Part shown: positions 1 through 8,674 of the stretch, piece by piece
Position numbering within the stretch: the stretch's first letter is position 1
Layout of the letters: every line of letters starts with the position of its first letter
Assembly (NCBI GenBank): GCA_040954595.2
Contig: CM082593.2
Span: 10,292,001 to 10,356,000, forward strand
Length of the DNA: 64,000 nucleotides
Reading direction: 5' to 3'
Source: Balanoglossus misakiensis
Lineage: Eukaryota > Hemichordata
Translations under genes and position numbers: made by a program
Notes under the pieces: model-generated
Seen by the model: the letters and a program-made list of their open reading frames with translations, nothing else
Told to the model about the DNA's origin: nothing
Database searches by the model: none

Positions 1-719
1 ACCATACCTTGCTGTGTCCATGTAATGCTGTAGCGCGCATTAGTGCTCTCAGGACCACTGTTTCTGCAATTCGAGTGGAAGTAAATTCAGTACTTCTAGA
101 AAGCAGAATTGTGCTTATTCAGTGCAAACCGGTGTGGTCGGGCGATTGGCGTGGCTGGCATGGTCGTATGTGGTGTGGCTGGAAATTGCTCCAAGCAGAG
201 TTCTGTGGAACCATCCTATAGACCCGGTATTGCTGAGCATGAAGTGTGGTGAAGAATTCTCGTGTAAGTAATGTATTTGTTTATTTATTTACTATAACTT
301 AAATTTATATTTTATGGATATTTATGTCAAATTCGACAATTTGTAAGTAATAGGACGGTCATAGTTAAAGCATAATTTTCCATGATATCACATGTAATCA
401 TGACGCTTTAACTAGTCCAAATTTCTGATAATTATTATTGAGAAACGTCAGTATTCATTTGTGAACAGTTGCTAAGGTGGACATTTCAGTCAATGTTTGT
501 TGATTTTTCATTCAGCCATTTAACCCAAGACTTGCATCTAACAAGTCAGTCTTCAGTGTGTTTACTTGACTACTGGAGGACTACAAGTGGTAGAAAACAT
601 GGTGTATCACAGATTGTATGTGTAATGTGGATCGTCGCTACATCGTTCATCTATACAGGACTCCATCCCATATTGTGGTTGAATCATGATTGTTTACTAT
701 GAATGTTATATACAGCTAA
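1..719. other. Left flank, no recognisable gene
   Basis: Short open frames here show no domain, codon pattern or splice context that I recognise. The stretch becomes AT-rich after about 260. Part of it may be the U3 portion of the retrotransposon LTR that ends at 1086, but the LTR start cannot be fixed because no second LTR copy lies in the window. Confidence 0.5.
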
Positions 720-1086
720 GTGACACTTACCATTGTTTAGACAATATGCAATAGACAATAAACTATAGTGATATTGTGAATATATTCATTTATGTAATAT
801 ATTAAGTAACCCATTGTATTGTATGACCAATTGTATCAGCATACCTGTACCTGCTAAATTGGTTAGGACAGAGACATTTGATATTGTGCATATTGTGCAA
901 AAAAATTATATTCCTAGTATTATCTTTATATTATTTAATTGATTTAAATTAAATCAACTGTATTATTGTATCCGCACTGGTTTGTGTAGTTTCTCCCCAT
1001 ACCTTATCCACGGATGTTTACTCCTTGGCACTGAGAGCTGCTCAATATTTATCCTGGAATCAGAGGGGTGCCCTCCACCTCTGACA
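720..1086 (+). repeat. Putative 3' portion of the 5' LTR (start unresolved)
   Basis: The interval ends in CA at 1085-1086, two bases before a primer binding site, which is where an LTR should end. An AATAAA signal lies at 757-762. The start given is a placeholder: without a 3' LTR in the window the TG end and the length cannot be determined. Confidence 0.5.
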
Positions 1087-1088
1087 TT

Positions 1089-1105
1089 TGGGGGCTCGTC
1101 CGGGA
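1089..1105 (+). promoter_or_regulatory. tRNA-Pro-type primer binding site
   Basis: TGGGGGCTCGTCCGGGA is complementary to the 3' end of tRNA-Pro with its added CCA. The same 17 bases form the well known proline-type site of gammaretroviruses. It sits between the putative LTR end and gag, as expected for the start of minus-strand DNA synthesis of an LTR element. Confidence 0.85.
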
Positions 1106-1364
1106 GTTTTATCGTTTTGTTGTGCATTTGTTTGTATACTATCATAAATTGTTGCCATATAGTGGAGACCATGGTTTTGATAGGTAGAGATTCTGCAAAT
1201 TGTGAAGACGGTGCTGGGTCTGTAGGCTGGTACTGTTACTGTATGTGCGCTTGTGGTTTCCTGCTATATAATATGGGCCGTGTTGGTTTGCGTCGTGCGT
1301 TCGGCTGTGTTGACTTGTGCTGAATGCCCTGTACTGCTAGGGGTTGTCAAACTGGGGGTTGTAA

Positions 1365-2480
1365 ATCGCGATACAGCAAGGCATATATGCAGAAAGAATA
1401 TCTAAGATAGGGAGAAAATTTGGGTTGGAAGGGACTGCTTTAAAAGATTATGTTAGAGAGGAACAAATTAGACAGAGGGATCTTAGGGCTACTGAGAGAG
1501 AGGAGCAGAGAGAAGATAATAGGCGGCGCGAGGAACATGAGAGAGAGATACTGAAAATGCAAATTCACTTACAAGAATTAAAATTGAAAGGGGAAAATAC
1601 AGAACAGCAGGTTACTGAAAATAATTTGGCAAAAGCGCGTGCTCCGAGACTACAGGGTTTACGTGAGGATGTTGATGATATGGATGCGTACCTTCAACGT
1701 TTTCAGCGCTACGCCACTGCTCAGAAGTGGGAAAAAGATGACTGGGGGTGAATCTCAGTGCATATTGTTACAAGGTAAGGATGTATCCACATACAACCAA
1801 ATGCCTGCAGCGTCTGCAAATAATTATGATGAATTGAAACCAGAGTTATTGAGGGCTTACCAGTTAAGTGAGGAGAGTTTTCATGACAAGTTCCGTTCGT
1901 GTATGCCACATTATGATGAAAGTGCTCAAAAGTTTATGGACCGTATTGGTGACTATTTGGGCAGATGGGTAGAACTGGCTGGTACTCCAAAGACGTACAA
2001 TGGGCTTACAGATCTGTTACTTCGAGAGCAGTTTATTGGAGTATGTTCCAGAGACATGGCAATGTTCATTAGAGAGCGACGGCCAGAGAATGTCCAAGAG
2101 ATGGTATCTACTGCCTCAAAATACTTAGATGCCCGAGGGTGGTGGAAACTGCCAAGTAATGCCAAGAATAATCCAAGGAGCCAGCCGACAGCAAATACCA
2201 AGCCTGCTGTATATCCAAATCAAGTAAATAAGTTTAATAACAAAACCAATGGTTCCCATGTTTTTAAAGGTACGTGCTTCGTATGTGGTAAAGGTGGTCA
2301 TATGGCCAAAGATTGTAGAAGTAAGCCAAAGATGCATAAGACGGCGGTATTGTTAACTGAAGAAGATAGAAACTATCCACCTAAACAAGAATGTACACAT
2401 TGGGGCAACCGTCAACAGCCCAGGGGACAAGACACTGGTTATGCATGTATGGTGGTAGCAATGGAAATAGATAAAACAGA
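1365..2480 (+). pseudogene. gag: gag of the Gmr1-type retrotransposon, frame broken
   Basis: Gag would form the cytoplasmic particle and bind element RNA. The frame is open from just after a TAA at 1362-1364 but has no in-frame ATG, so the original start may be mutated. A highly charged, probably coiled-coil segment (about 1430-1640) is followed by a capsid-like helical region. The first frame ends at TGA 1749-1751. Capsid-like sequence continues in another frame from about 1765, so at least two small indels lie between 1746 and 1764. A CCHC zinc knuckle (C-x2-C-x4-H-x4-C) occupies 2275-2316. The end of gag against protease is approximate, since both lie in one frame. Confidence 0.8.
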
Positions 2481-2984
2481 TGCAACACTGAATAAGGAGT
2501 TCGTGTTACCATGTGGTCATAAGCTCCCAGTGATGAGTGCTGCTTGTAGTGCCCATGGAGTGAAGAAGATGCCGGTAATGAAGGGATTGGTCGATGGTAA
2601 GCTGGTTAGCGTTTTGCGTGATAGTGGGTGTAGTAGCGTGGTAGTTCGAAGAAGTCTGGTGTCAAGTAATCAGCTGACTGGTGAGTACAGGACGTGTGTT
2701 CTGATAGATGGGACTATTAGAAGAGTACCTGTAGCCTCTATAAAAGTTGATACCCCTTACTTTGTTGGTGAAGTTACTGCACTGTGCATGATGAACCCTG
2801 TGTATGATTTAATACTGGGCAACATTGATGGTGTATCTGACCCTTCGAATCCTGATACTACATGGCAGGAACCATTGCCGACATGTAGACTGTGTACAAC
2901 TGTTGGACAGGTACCAGGTTTAGCAAATGCTGTGGAGACCAGAGCCCAGAAGATAGCCAACCAAAAACCAATCAGAGAGCTTAA
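2481..2984 (+). pseudogene. pro: Retropepsin-like aspartic protease of the retrotransposon
   Basis: This domain would cut the Gag-Pol polyprotein. It lies in the same open frame as the zinc-knuckle part of gag. The catalytic motif reads RDSGCSS, with the active-site Asp codon at 2620-2622. The flap region and a second conserved strand, YDLILGN, follow, with LILGN starting about 2809, at the spacing usual for retropepsins. There is no stop within the domain, so it may itself be intact although the element is dead. Both limits are approximate because protease and flanking regions form one polyprotein. Confidence 0.75.
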
Positions 2985-3197
2985 AGTACCTAAAGCTGTT
3001 GGTGAAGTGGTGATGCCAGGGAAGCTTCAACAAGCTCAAGAAGAAGACTCCACTCTTGACAAACTACGTGAGAAGGCAATTTTTGGTGACGAGAAAGTGA
3101 CTAGGAATGGAGGTAGGTTGAAGTTCATCATGAAAGATGGGATCCTGTACAGAGAGTTCAATTCGCCAATGGTCCAATTTGGTGAAAAGCTGTTACA
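2985..3197 (+). pseudogene. 5' part of the integrase region, cut by an insertion
   Basis: The segment resembles the stretch just before the integrase zinc-binding domain in Ty3/gypsy elements, including a KDGILYRE motif near 3136. Gypsy similarity stops at about 3197. The next expected part of integrase starts at 8673, on the far side of the inserted transposon, and the codon phase is the same on both sides. Translation running on beyond 3197 reads transposon sequence and is not part of the protein. Confidence 0.85.
3195..3197. repeat. Target-site duplication ACA, left copy
   Basis: ACA here matches ACA at 8672-8674. Keeping one copy and dropping 3198-8671 gives an uninterrupted integrase codon series, which supports these three bases as the duplicated target. 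Confidence 0.8.
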
Positions 3198-3242
3198 CAC
3201 TGCGGGAAATACTAGAGCTATGTTGGGCAGTATTCCGCGAAG
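3198..3242 (+). repeat. Left terminal inverted repeat of the nested transposon
   Basis: CACT at the tip and GGGCAGTATT at 3225-3234 match the right end in inverse orientation. The bases between them are poorly conserved, so this is an imperfect repeat with conserved blocks. Confidence 0.75.
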
Positions 3243-3281
3243 CGCGAGCTCCCATGTTCACCATAGCAACGCATTGCCAAG

Positions 3282-3932
3282 ATGGCGGCGCCCGTGTTGA
3301 TCGATGCCGAGAAAGTTATAAAACGCAAATTGCGAGAGGCAAAATCTGTGCTTAAACGTAAAAAATGCGTGTCGGACAATCTGTATATACACCCACTCTT
3401 TGATGAACTTGAGGATGTGACAACAAGGGCCATATTTCGAAACGACAAGCTGTCAAAGGACAAGATTCCTTGGCGTGACGTCGCCGTATTTCCCATGTTT
3501 CAGCGTGATATGACCTACTGGCAGAAGACCTTCTACGCTCGGCTGTCAACATCCCCGTCGTTAAGGTCACCATGGCAAAGCAGCTTTACACAACAAATGC
3601 CGAGGGAAGTATTTGATGTTTTTCATCAGTTTGCTACTCGGACCGGTTTTGGTATCGACGAGAAGACCTCCAGGGCTATCATAACCTTGACCTTCACAAG
3701 TTCCTCGAAGCTATTGTATGTGATACGGAAAGGTTATTGCTACGAGGGCGCTATCGGTCAGCATACAGAGAATATCCTAGAGAAGAAAGTCCGTGGAAAG
3801 AGGGTAGCTGTTATATGCACACCTGAGAAGCCCTGTGTTGTGAAATATTTTATCAACAGGGAGACTGTTGCTGTTAGATTCAGCTTTGGTGCCTGGAACA
3901 AACATGGAATTCCATTACATCCAGAGAACTGA
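3282..3932 (+). CDS. Transposon-encoded protein of unknown function, 216 residues
   Basis: I do not recognise this protein. It starts at an ATG in a good initiation context (A at -3, G at +4), 84 bases inside the left end of the transposon, and ends at TGA 3930-3932. AATAAA follows at 4061-4066, so the gene looks complete in one exon. The N-terminal 35 residues are rich in Lys and Arg and probably helical; the rest is mixed with several aromatic residues. I see no signal peptide, membrane segment or zinc motif. It converges with the large leftward gene of the same element. By analogy with two-gene CMC elements it could be an accessory DNA-binding protein, but that is inference. A captured host fragment is the alternative. 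Confidence 0.6.
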   Translation: MAAPVLIDAEKVIKRKLREAKSVLKRKKCVSDNLYIHPLFDELEDVTTRAIFRNDKLSKDKIPWRDVAVFPMFQRDMTYWQKTFYARLSTSPSLRSPWQSSFTQQMPREVFDVFHQFATRTGFGIDEKTSRAIITLTFTSSSKLLYVIRKGYCYEGAIGQHTENILEKKVRGKRVAVICTPEKPCVVKYFINRETVAVRFSFGAWNKHGIPLHPEN

Positions 3933-4060
3933 ACCCTATTGATTTTTCACACTGATTCAACCCATCTGACGAACATTTTTTTCCTGATCTGTGGCACATG
4001 TTGTTCAGTGTAGATGTATCAGTCTGTCAAGACAGTCCTCTCACAATTGACATATATTCA

Positions 4061-4066
4061 AATAAA
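4061..4066 (+). terminator. Polyadenylation signal for the rightward transposon gene
   Basis: AATAAA lies 129 bases after the TGA at 3930-3932, in AT-rich DNA. Confidence 0.5.
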
Positions 4067-4784
4067 AAAAGGAAAATTAGAAGACTCAAAAATTCATCAC
4101 TTGTCTTTATTTATCTACATTCAATACAAATGAACAGATAACGTTTACAAAATTTCCTAAACTGTAAAATTCTTTTTTTCCATCATTATTGTAACATAGA
4201 TTTTTCATTAGTTTCAGAAAAAAATGTATGTTACCTACAATCAACATTGATAAGTCAATCAAAACTGCTCATCTAACAGTTAACCAGGATTTCTGGTCTA
4301 AATTTAATTAATATTTACAATTAATTCCATGACAAAATTTATAAATATCAAGAATTTGATGAGACTTAATTCTTTATTTTTTCACAAATTCATTAAAATT
4401 TCGTGCAGGTGCAGAATAAACAACTCCTCAAGAAAAATGTAAAACTTTTCTATCAAGCTTATGTATGTCATACATTTTAATTTTGCAAAGCACTGCAATC
4501 ACTATACGATTAAGGGTTTATTCACAATACTTAATAGTGGTAAGATAAGTTTCAATTTCCCTGTCCCCATACATGCACACAAATACAAAATCCCATAAGA
4601 AACATATCATCTCCAGTTCAAAAAGTGTGAATTCATGTGATTTGTGATCTCCATTTTTATTAAATGCAGCTCTCAACTACAGATGAGTCTTTATAATTCT
4701 GTAATGTAATTAATACCATAGTTATCCTTTAATTCTAAAGTAGCACACAGTGACACAATCCACTGTTTCAAATTCAATCATTGT
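4067..4784. other. AT-rich space between the convergent transposon genes
   Basis: No open frame of note. It holds the 3' end of the leftward gene, with a candidate AATAAA on the minus strand at 4656-4661, and is otherwise AT-rich. Confidence 0.6.
4656..4661 (-). terminator. Polyadenylation signal for the leftward transposon gene
   Basis: TTTATT on the plus strand reads AATAAA on the minus strand, about 124 bases beyond the stop codon at 4785-4787. Other AT-rich matches exist further along, so the choice is tentative. Confidence 0.4.
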
Positions 4785-7025
4785 TCACAGCATAAGTTTC
4801 TTGAGTTTATTTGATATTTTACCAGTGACAGCTGCTTTTTTTATGTCATCCATAATTGGGTCAACACATATTTCACAGGCAGTCATTGTTTCATTTTTCA
4901 AATTGCCACACATACAGTAGCCTGCATTCTCATAATATCGACTGGGAATGTATTTTTCTTTTTCTTTAAGCTCAAATTGACCTACATTTGCCCTTCTATA
5001 GTTGTCAGCTTTTGGACTTTTGTTCCTCAGCCAAAAAAGCATCACATATTCGTGTCGAAATATGAGGGCCCACCTATTTTGAGGTGTAGAATTTTCACTG
5101 AATTCTAGCAGGCGTAGATGCTTTGCCTCTCTGCCTTCCATTGTGTTTAGGCCTAATCCCAGACTGAATTGCTTATAGATACTAGTGGTGTGTTTTGGGA
5201 CTACAAAACCAATGTGCCACACAGTATTATTGACATTCAGAAACAGGGAATGTAGATTAAAGTACCACCGACACTTATGCCTAAGTACAAGCAAATCTCC
5301 CTCATTTATGTTGAATCGTGAGAATAACAAAGTGATATCTCTAAGCAAGATACCAGTATATGTGTAGAGAGCTAATTGAGCCCGACGCTTTGGACTGTCT
5401 GTATCACTTCTCAATGCTAATACCAATCCCATGAAATGCCAAGCAAGTTTGCGAGACTCCTCACCAGTGAAGCGATAAACCACATTAATGTTGGCATTTG
5501 ACTTGACACTATTTTCATTGAAGTATTTTACAATCTTATTATACAACTTTCCAGCTTTTACTTGATATTTTAGGGCAGACAGGAATTTGTACAGATATGA
5601 CTCGTTAGGTAGATTCTCAATTTTAACTCCATTTTCACGACCCTTTTCCGAAGTGTGGGCAACTGCGTCAATCAGTAATCGTTGGAAGTAGTATTGCCAT
5701 GCATTGTTCTTTAAATGCAATGGCTCAGCCTTGGCACAATCAATAAATCTACCCAACGGTGGTACAAATTCCTGTCTTGACCTCAGACTGGCTATAAATT
5801 GTGTGATTTTGGGTCGCACTGTTTTGGGCTTTCCAGTTTTAATTTTCTTAGTTGACTTCAACTTTTCAACAGCTTCTGCATCTTTAATTCTTTTCTGATA
5901 TTTCCATTCATCCCACTTCTGACCTGGGCCAATTTCTGCTCCAATACAATCAATATCATTTTTGGAAACGTTAGCAAATGAGCTGAAATACTTTGCTGCA
6001 TTGCTTAGTTCTCCAGACACACTGGCCAATCCCTTCTGATCAAAGGGTAAAAGTGACACCTGAAAAGTTACATCAAGACTGCCAACTTTATATTTACGTT
6101 TCTCAATACACTCAAGGTCTTTTGACAATGCAATTGCAAATTCAATCATTATGGGGTCATCCTCTTTTATGTTTGCCCCTAATAGGAGAAAATTGTGGTC
6201 TGGGCTAGCAACACGGTGGGTCACATTCAAGAAACTAACTAGCCATGCAGTGGCCTGTCCATGTTTGCCAAACGGAGCCCCGTCAGCACCTATACTGATT
6301 TGAAATGAGCCCTCCTGTTTACCGAACCAGTTAAGAATATCAGGCTGTGTTTCCCCCATATTTAAATATAAACTGGCAATCTTAATAAGCAACTCCTCAG
6401 GGTTTCTTTTTAAGCCGACTTGTTTGCCTTCAGATGATATAATTGGCTCAAGATTTCCAATGTCAAGGTTACTTACATACTGTACAACTTTTGTGTATGG
6501 GAGCAGTCTTGGTATTCTACAGCCAGAATGAATTTCTAATGCTTTCCTAGGATGTTTCAAGTTGGAGAACATCTGAAGTTCACTCTGCCTCAGACAGTTA
6601 TATTTTCGTTTGGATAGTACTCCGCCCTCATACATAGTTCTGACACTCCTCACCAAATTGTTCTCACTTTTCTCAAATTTACTGATGTATTTATCAAATA
6701 CTGATGGCATTACTTTTTTACTGATTTGGGGAGAGGTTCTGAAGTATGTTTTCATTTGGTCAGGAGTGGCAGAATTAACAAGAGTATACCACAAACCATC
6801 AAGTGCTGCTTTTGGTGGATGTAGTACATTCGGTTTATTTATACCTTTGGCTGGGCTTACATCTGTAGTTGCTACATGAATATTTATGGCTGCTGATAAG
6901 GTTTCACACCTACGTTCATACTGTTGACGTCGCGACAGCTTCAAAGATTCACTATTATCTGCACATACTTCAGTGTTCTTGTGGACCCATTTAGAGCGTT
7001 TCACATTAACATCATCAACAGGAAT
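4785..7025 (-). CDS. Putative transposase, last exon (746 codons plus stop)
   Basis: This is the main exon of the large protein of the nested transposon. It opens after a clear acceptor (pyrimidine tract then CAG at 7028-7026) in phase 0 and continues to the stop at 4785-4787. The first ATG-like position near 7004 is really an internal GTG. Visible features are a block reading ISIGADGAPFG (Asp codon 6284-6282), a basic Lys-rich segment around 5870-5810, the motif MEGREAKH (second Glu codon 5129-5127), and near the C-terminus a C-x-C-x10-C-x2-C cluster that could bind zinc. The first Asp and the late Glu could belong to an RNase H-like DDE/D catalytic core, which would suit a transposase. That is inferred from position and context; I cannot name the family with certainty. 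Confidence 0.7.
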   Translation of the reverse strand: MPVDDVNVKRSKWVHKNTEVCADNSESLKLSRRQQYERRCETLSAAINIHVATTDVSPAKGINKPNVLHPPKAALDGLWYTLVNSATPDQMKTYFRTSPQISKKVMPSVFDKYISKFEKSENNLVRSVRTMYEGGVLSKRKYNCLRQSELQMFSNLKHPRKALEIHSGCRIPRLLPYTKVVQYVSNLDIGNLEPIISSEGKQVGLKRNPEELLIKIASLYLNMGETQPDILNWFGKQEGSFQISIGADGAPFGKHGQATAWLVSFLNVTHRVASPDHNFLLLGANIKEDDPIMIEFAIALSKDLECIEKRKYKVGSLDVTFQVSLLPFDQKGLASVSGELSNAAKYFSSFANVSKNDIDCIGAEIGPGQKWDEWKYQKRIKDAEAVEKLKSTKKIKTGKPKTVRPKITQFIASLRSRQEFVPPLGRFIDCAKAEPLHLKNNAWQYYFQRLLIDAVAHTSEKGRENGVKIENLPNESYLYKFLSALKYQVKAGKLYNKIVKYFNENSVKSNANINVVYRFTGEESRKLAWHFMGLVLALRSDTDSPKRRAQLALYTYTGILLRDITLLFSRFNINEGDLLVLRHKCRWYFNLHSLFLNVNNTVWHIGFVVPKHTTSIYKQFSLGLGLNTMEGREAKHLRLLEFSENSTPQNRWALIFRHEYVMLFWLRNKSPKADNYRRANVGQFELKEKEKYIPSRYYENAGYCMCGNLKNETMTACEICVDPIMDDIKKAAVTGKISNKLKKLML

Positions 7026-7378
7026 CTGAAAGATTAAGTGTGTGATAAATATATACTAATTAGAATATAATCATTATATATAAAATAAAATCTTCTTACA
7101 AGTTAATCATTAATTTAAATGTCCTTGATAAGAAATACACACGTGTAGCCTGTATTTTTCTGACAACTTCTGCAATAAAAATCCTAAAAAATATATATAG
7201 TTTGTTGGAAAACCTAGATGTTTTGCATCAAAGCTGAACCCATTTTGTTATCATTGTTTACACAGGATCATGTGACATGAAGTTCAAAAAGCGAATTTGG
7301 GCTAAAATTTGAAGAGGATTTATACAAATCTGAGATTTTTAAAATTATGACTAAGTCTATTTATCTGATCTAGCTTAC
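7026..7378 (-). other. Intron 2 of the putative transposase gene
   Basis: Read on the minus strand, the donor is AAG|GTAAGC at 7379/7378 and the acceptor is TTTCAG|ATT at 7026/7025. Length is 353 bp. The exons on both sides are open in phase 0, and the intron contains an immediate in-frame stop (TAG at 7372-7370), which favours splicing over read-through. Confidence 0.8.
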
Positions 7379-7838
7379 CTTTCTCTTATTATTCTTTGTA
7401 GCTAAGATCTCACAAATCTTACTGTTCTTCTTCTCTAGTCTAGCTAGCTGGGTTGAGGATCTTTTTACTAGTCTCCTAGCTGCACTCAACTTATTCAACT
7501 TATCCTGAATTATGCTTTCTTCCTCATCTCTCTTTCTCTTTCTCTGTCTACACCACTCTCCTAAGTTAAACCTGTGTTTAGTCTGTCCTCTCTTTGTTCT
7601 AACTACCAATAGGTTGTTGGCCACGCTCCCAGACAAAGATCTAGTCTTCAATTTCTCCTGATATGGTTGTTGCAAACACTTCTCTTCAGCTACCTGTCTC
7701 GCTATCTTTTGGTCCTTTGCCCACTGGCCTATGTTGAAGTAACTTTTCCCTTTTCTATTCGGCATAACAATAGACAAACTTTTAAGAAGTGCGCTACTCC
7801 TGTTGAATAGTTTGCCCCACATGGCTCTAAATCTATAC
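7379..7838 (-). CDS. Putative transposase, N-terminal exon with duplicated FN-x-G-x-W motif
   Basis: The exon codes for about 153 residues upstream of the main exon. It has two related motifs, YFNIGQW and RFNLGEW, 56 residues apart, each preceded by Lys-rich sequence and followed by basic residues, then a charged, probably coiled-coil tail. A duplicated basic module like this might bind the element ends, which is a guess. The 5' boundary is an acceptor (CCCTTTTCAG|G at 7839/7838) in phase 2. Possible starts are a short upstream exon at 8559, an internal ATG at 7822-7820 in a good context, or the ATG of MPNRKGK further in. The 3' boundary is a consensus donor. Confidence 0.65.
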
Positions 7839-8542
7839 CTGAAAAGGGTGAACAAGAGAAATATCTTGACAATAATTATCTATCCGAGGGAAGCAAAAAC
7901 AAAACACCTGCTCATTATACTTCCTCCAGAAATTGAGGTCAAAGGTGACATAGAAAGAATGTGGGTAACCTTACCATAACAATCTCGCCCGTTCATTTTT
8001 TTCTTATTTCGTTTTCACCCTCGAATTTCCAGCGAATTATATCAAGAATATATTTTAGCACAAACTATTGGTTTCTGATTTTTCAGTTACGGTCTTATTT
8101 TCTGTCAATTCTATGAACAATATCACCATGTCGCTGAAAATTCGAAGCGCCGCCATTACAATCAATGTAACCCGTGCTGCTGCCAAGGAACACACAGGGT
8201 CGTATATTTTCGCTTGGTATGATTTCGTCATATTGCTTGTAGCAGCATTTTAAACATGGAATCCTATGTTTACGTATAAAAGACTAAATTCGTATGGTTT
8301 TCAAATTGAAAAAAACAATTCTGTGAAGCTGAATCGTTGTAATTTTTAGTGTTTGTTTATGGTTGCTTAGGACGGCTTCTGCTATAGCAACGGCCAGGGA
8401 CTGTCAGCGGGTGATCAAAATGTTCAAGTTATTTGGCTGATACACATAAATAACACAGCAGAATCGCAACTTTATTTCATATTGTCTCTGACATCTTGCT
8501 AATTTTACTAAACAAAACTTGGAATAAAGCAATATTACTCAC
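7839..8542 (-). other. Candidate intron 1 of the putative transposase gene
   Basis: The donor is CG|GTGAGT at 8543/8542 and the acceptor TTTTCAG|G at 7839/7838; length 704 bp. Phase 2 on the left matches phase 2 on the right. No other gene is apparent inside this interval. Confidence 0.55.
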
Positions 8543-8559
8543 CGAATTATGCTGTGCAT
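8543..8559 (-). CDS. Candidate first coding exon of the putative transposase
   Basis: A 17-base coding stretch runs from ATG 8559-8557 to a perfect GTGAGT donor and joins the next exon in frame. The ATG context is weak, and another ATG a little upstream (in good context) opens a 13-codon frame that stops just before the donor. The exon may therefore be 5' untranslated, with translation beginning in exon 2. It lies about 112 bases inside the right end of the transposon. Confidence 0.4.
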
Positions 8560-8626
8560 CGACAGCTGTGTTCGATCGCGAACGCCATTACTGTGTCTAA
8601 TTAAATATTCATGAGCTTCATAGGCT

Positions 8627-8671
8627 GCCACGGAAATACTGCCCATAGGTGGCGTCGTTCAAGCTGTAGTG
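8627..8671 (-). repeat. Right terminal inverted repeat of the nested transposon
   Basis: AGTG at the tip (8668-8671) and AATACTGCCC at 8635-8644 mirror the left end. The right copy has one extra T in the inner block and lacks the TT that separates CTATG from GGG at the left. Confidence 0.75.
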
Positions 8672-8674
8672 ACA
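8672..8674. repeat. Target-site duplication ACA, right copy
   Basis: This pairs with 3195-3197. The integrase codon CAG at 8673-8675 overlaps it, showing how the frame continues after the insertion. Confidence 0.8.

Larger units (their letters stand above)
3198..8671. mobile_element. DNA transposon with CACT ends (CMC/EnSpm-like), nested in the integrase
   Basis: The element starts CACTGC and ends with the inverse of CACTAC. Further in, CTATG-TT-GGGCAGTATT-CCG at the left matches CTATG-GGCAGTATT-TCCG read inward from the right end, so the inverted repeat is imperfect over about 45 bp. A 3-bp ACA duplication flanks it. CACTR ends with a short duplication fit the CACTA/Mirage/Chapaev group, but that class call rests on the ends only. 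Two genes read inward from the two ends and converge around 3933-4784. Length is 5474 bp. Intact splice sites and long open frames suggest a fairly recent insertion. Confidence 0.85.

Noticed and set aside
963-1323. Overlapping open frames on both strands over the primer binding site
   Set aside because: They cover the LTR end and leader of the retrotransposon, have no recognisable domain, and look like chance.
3261-3270. CCATAGCAAC near the left end and CTATAGCAAC at 8382-8391, resembling RFX X-box half-sites
   Set aside because: Each is only a half-site, the spacing to the putative starts differs, and the right one falls inside the predicted intron 1. Chance is likely.
3198-3355. Open frames running from the retrotransposon into the transposon (to 3300, and 3137-3355)
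   Set aside because: They cross the insertion point at 3197/3198, so the parts after it are translated transposon DNA and not retrotransposon protein.
5185-6879. Rightward short frames opposite the large leftward exon
   Set aside because: They lie antisense to a long, motif-bearing exon with proper splice sites; none has features of its own.
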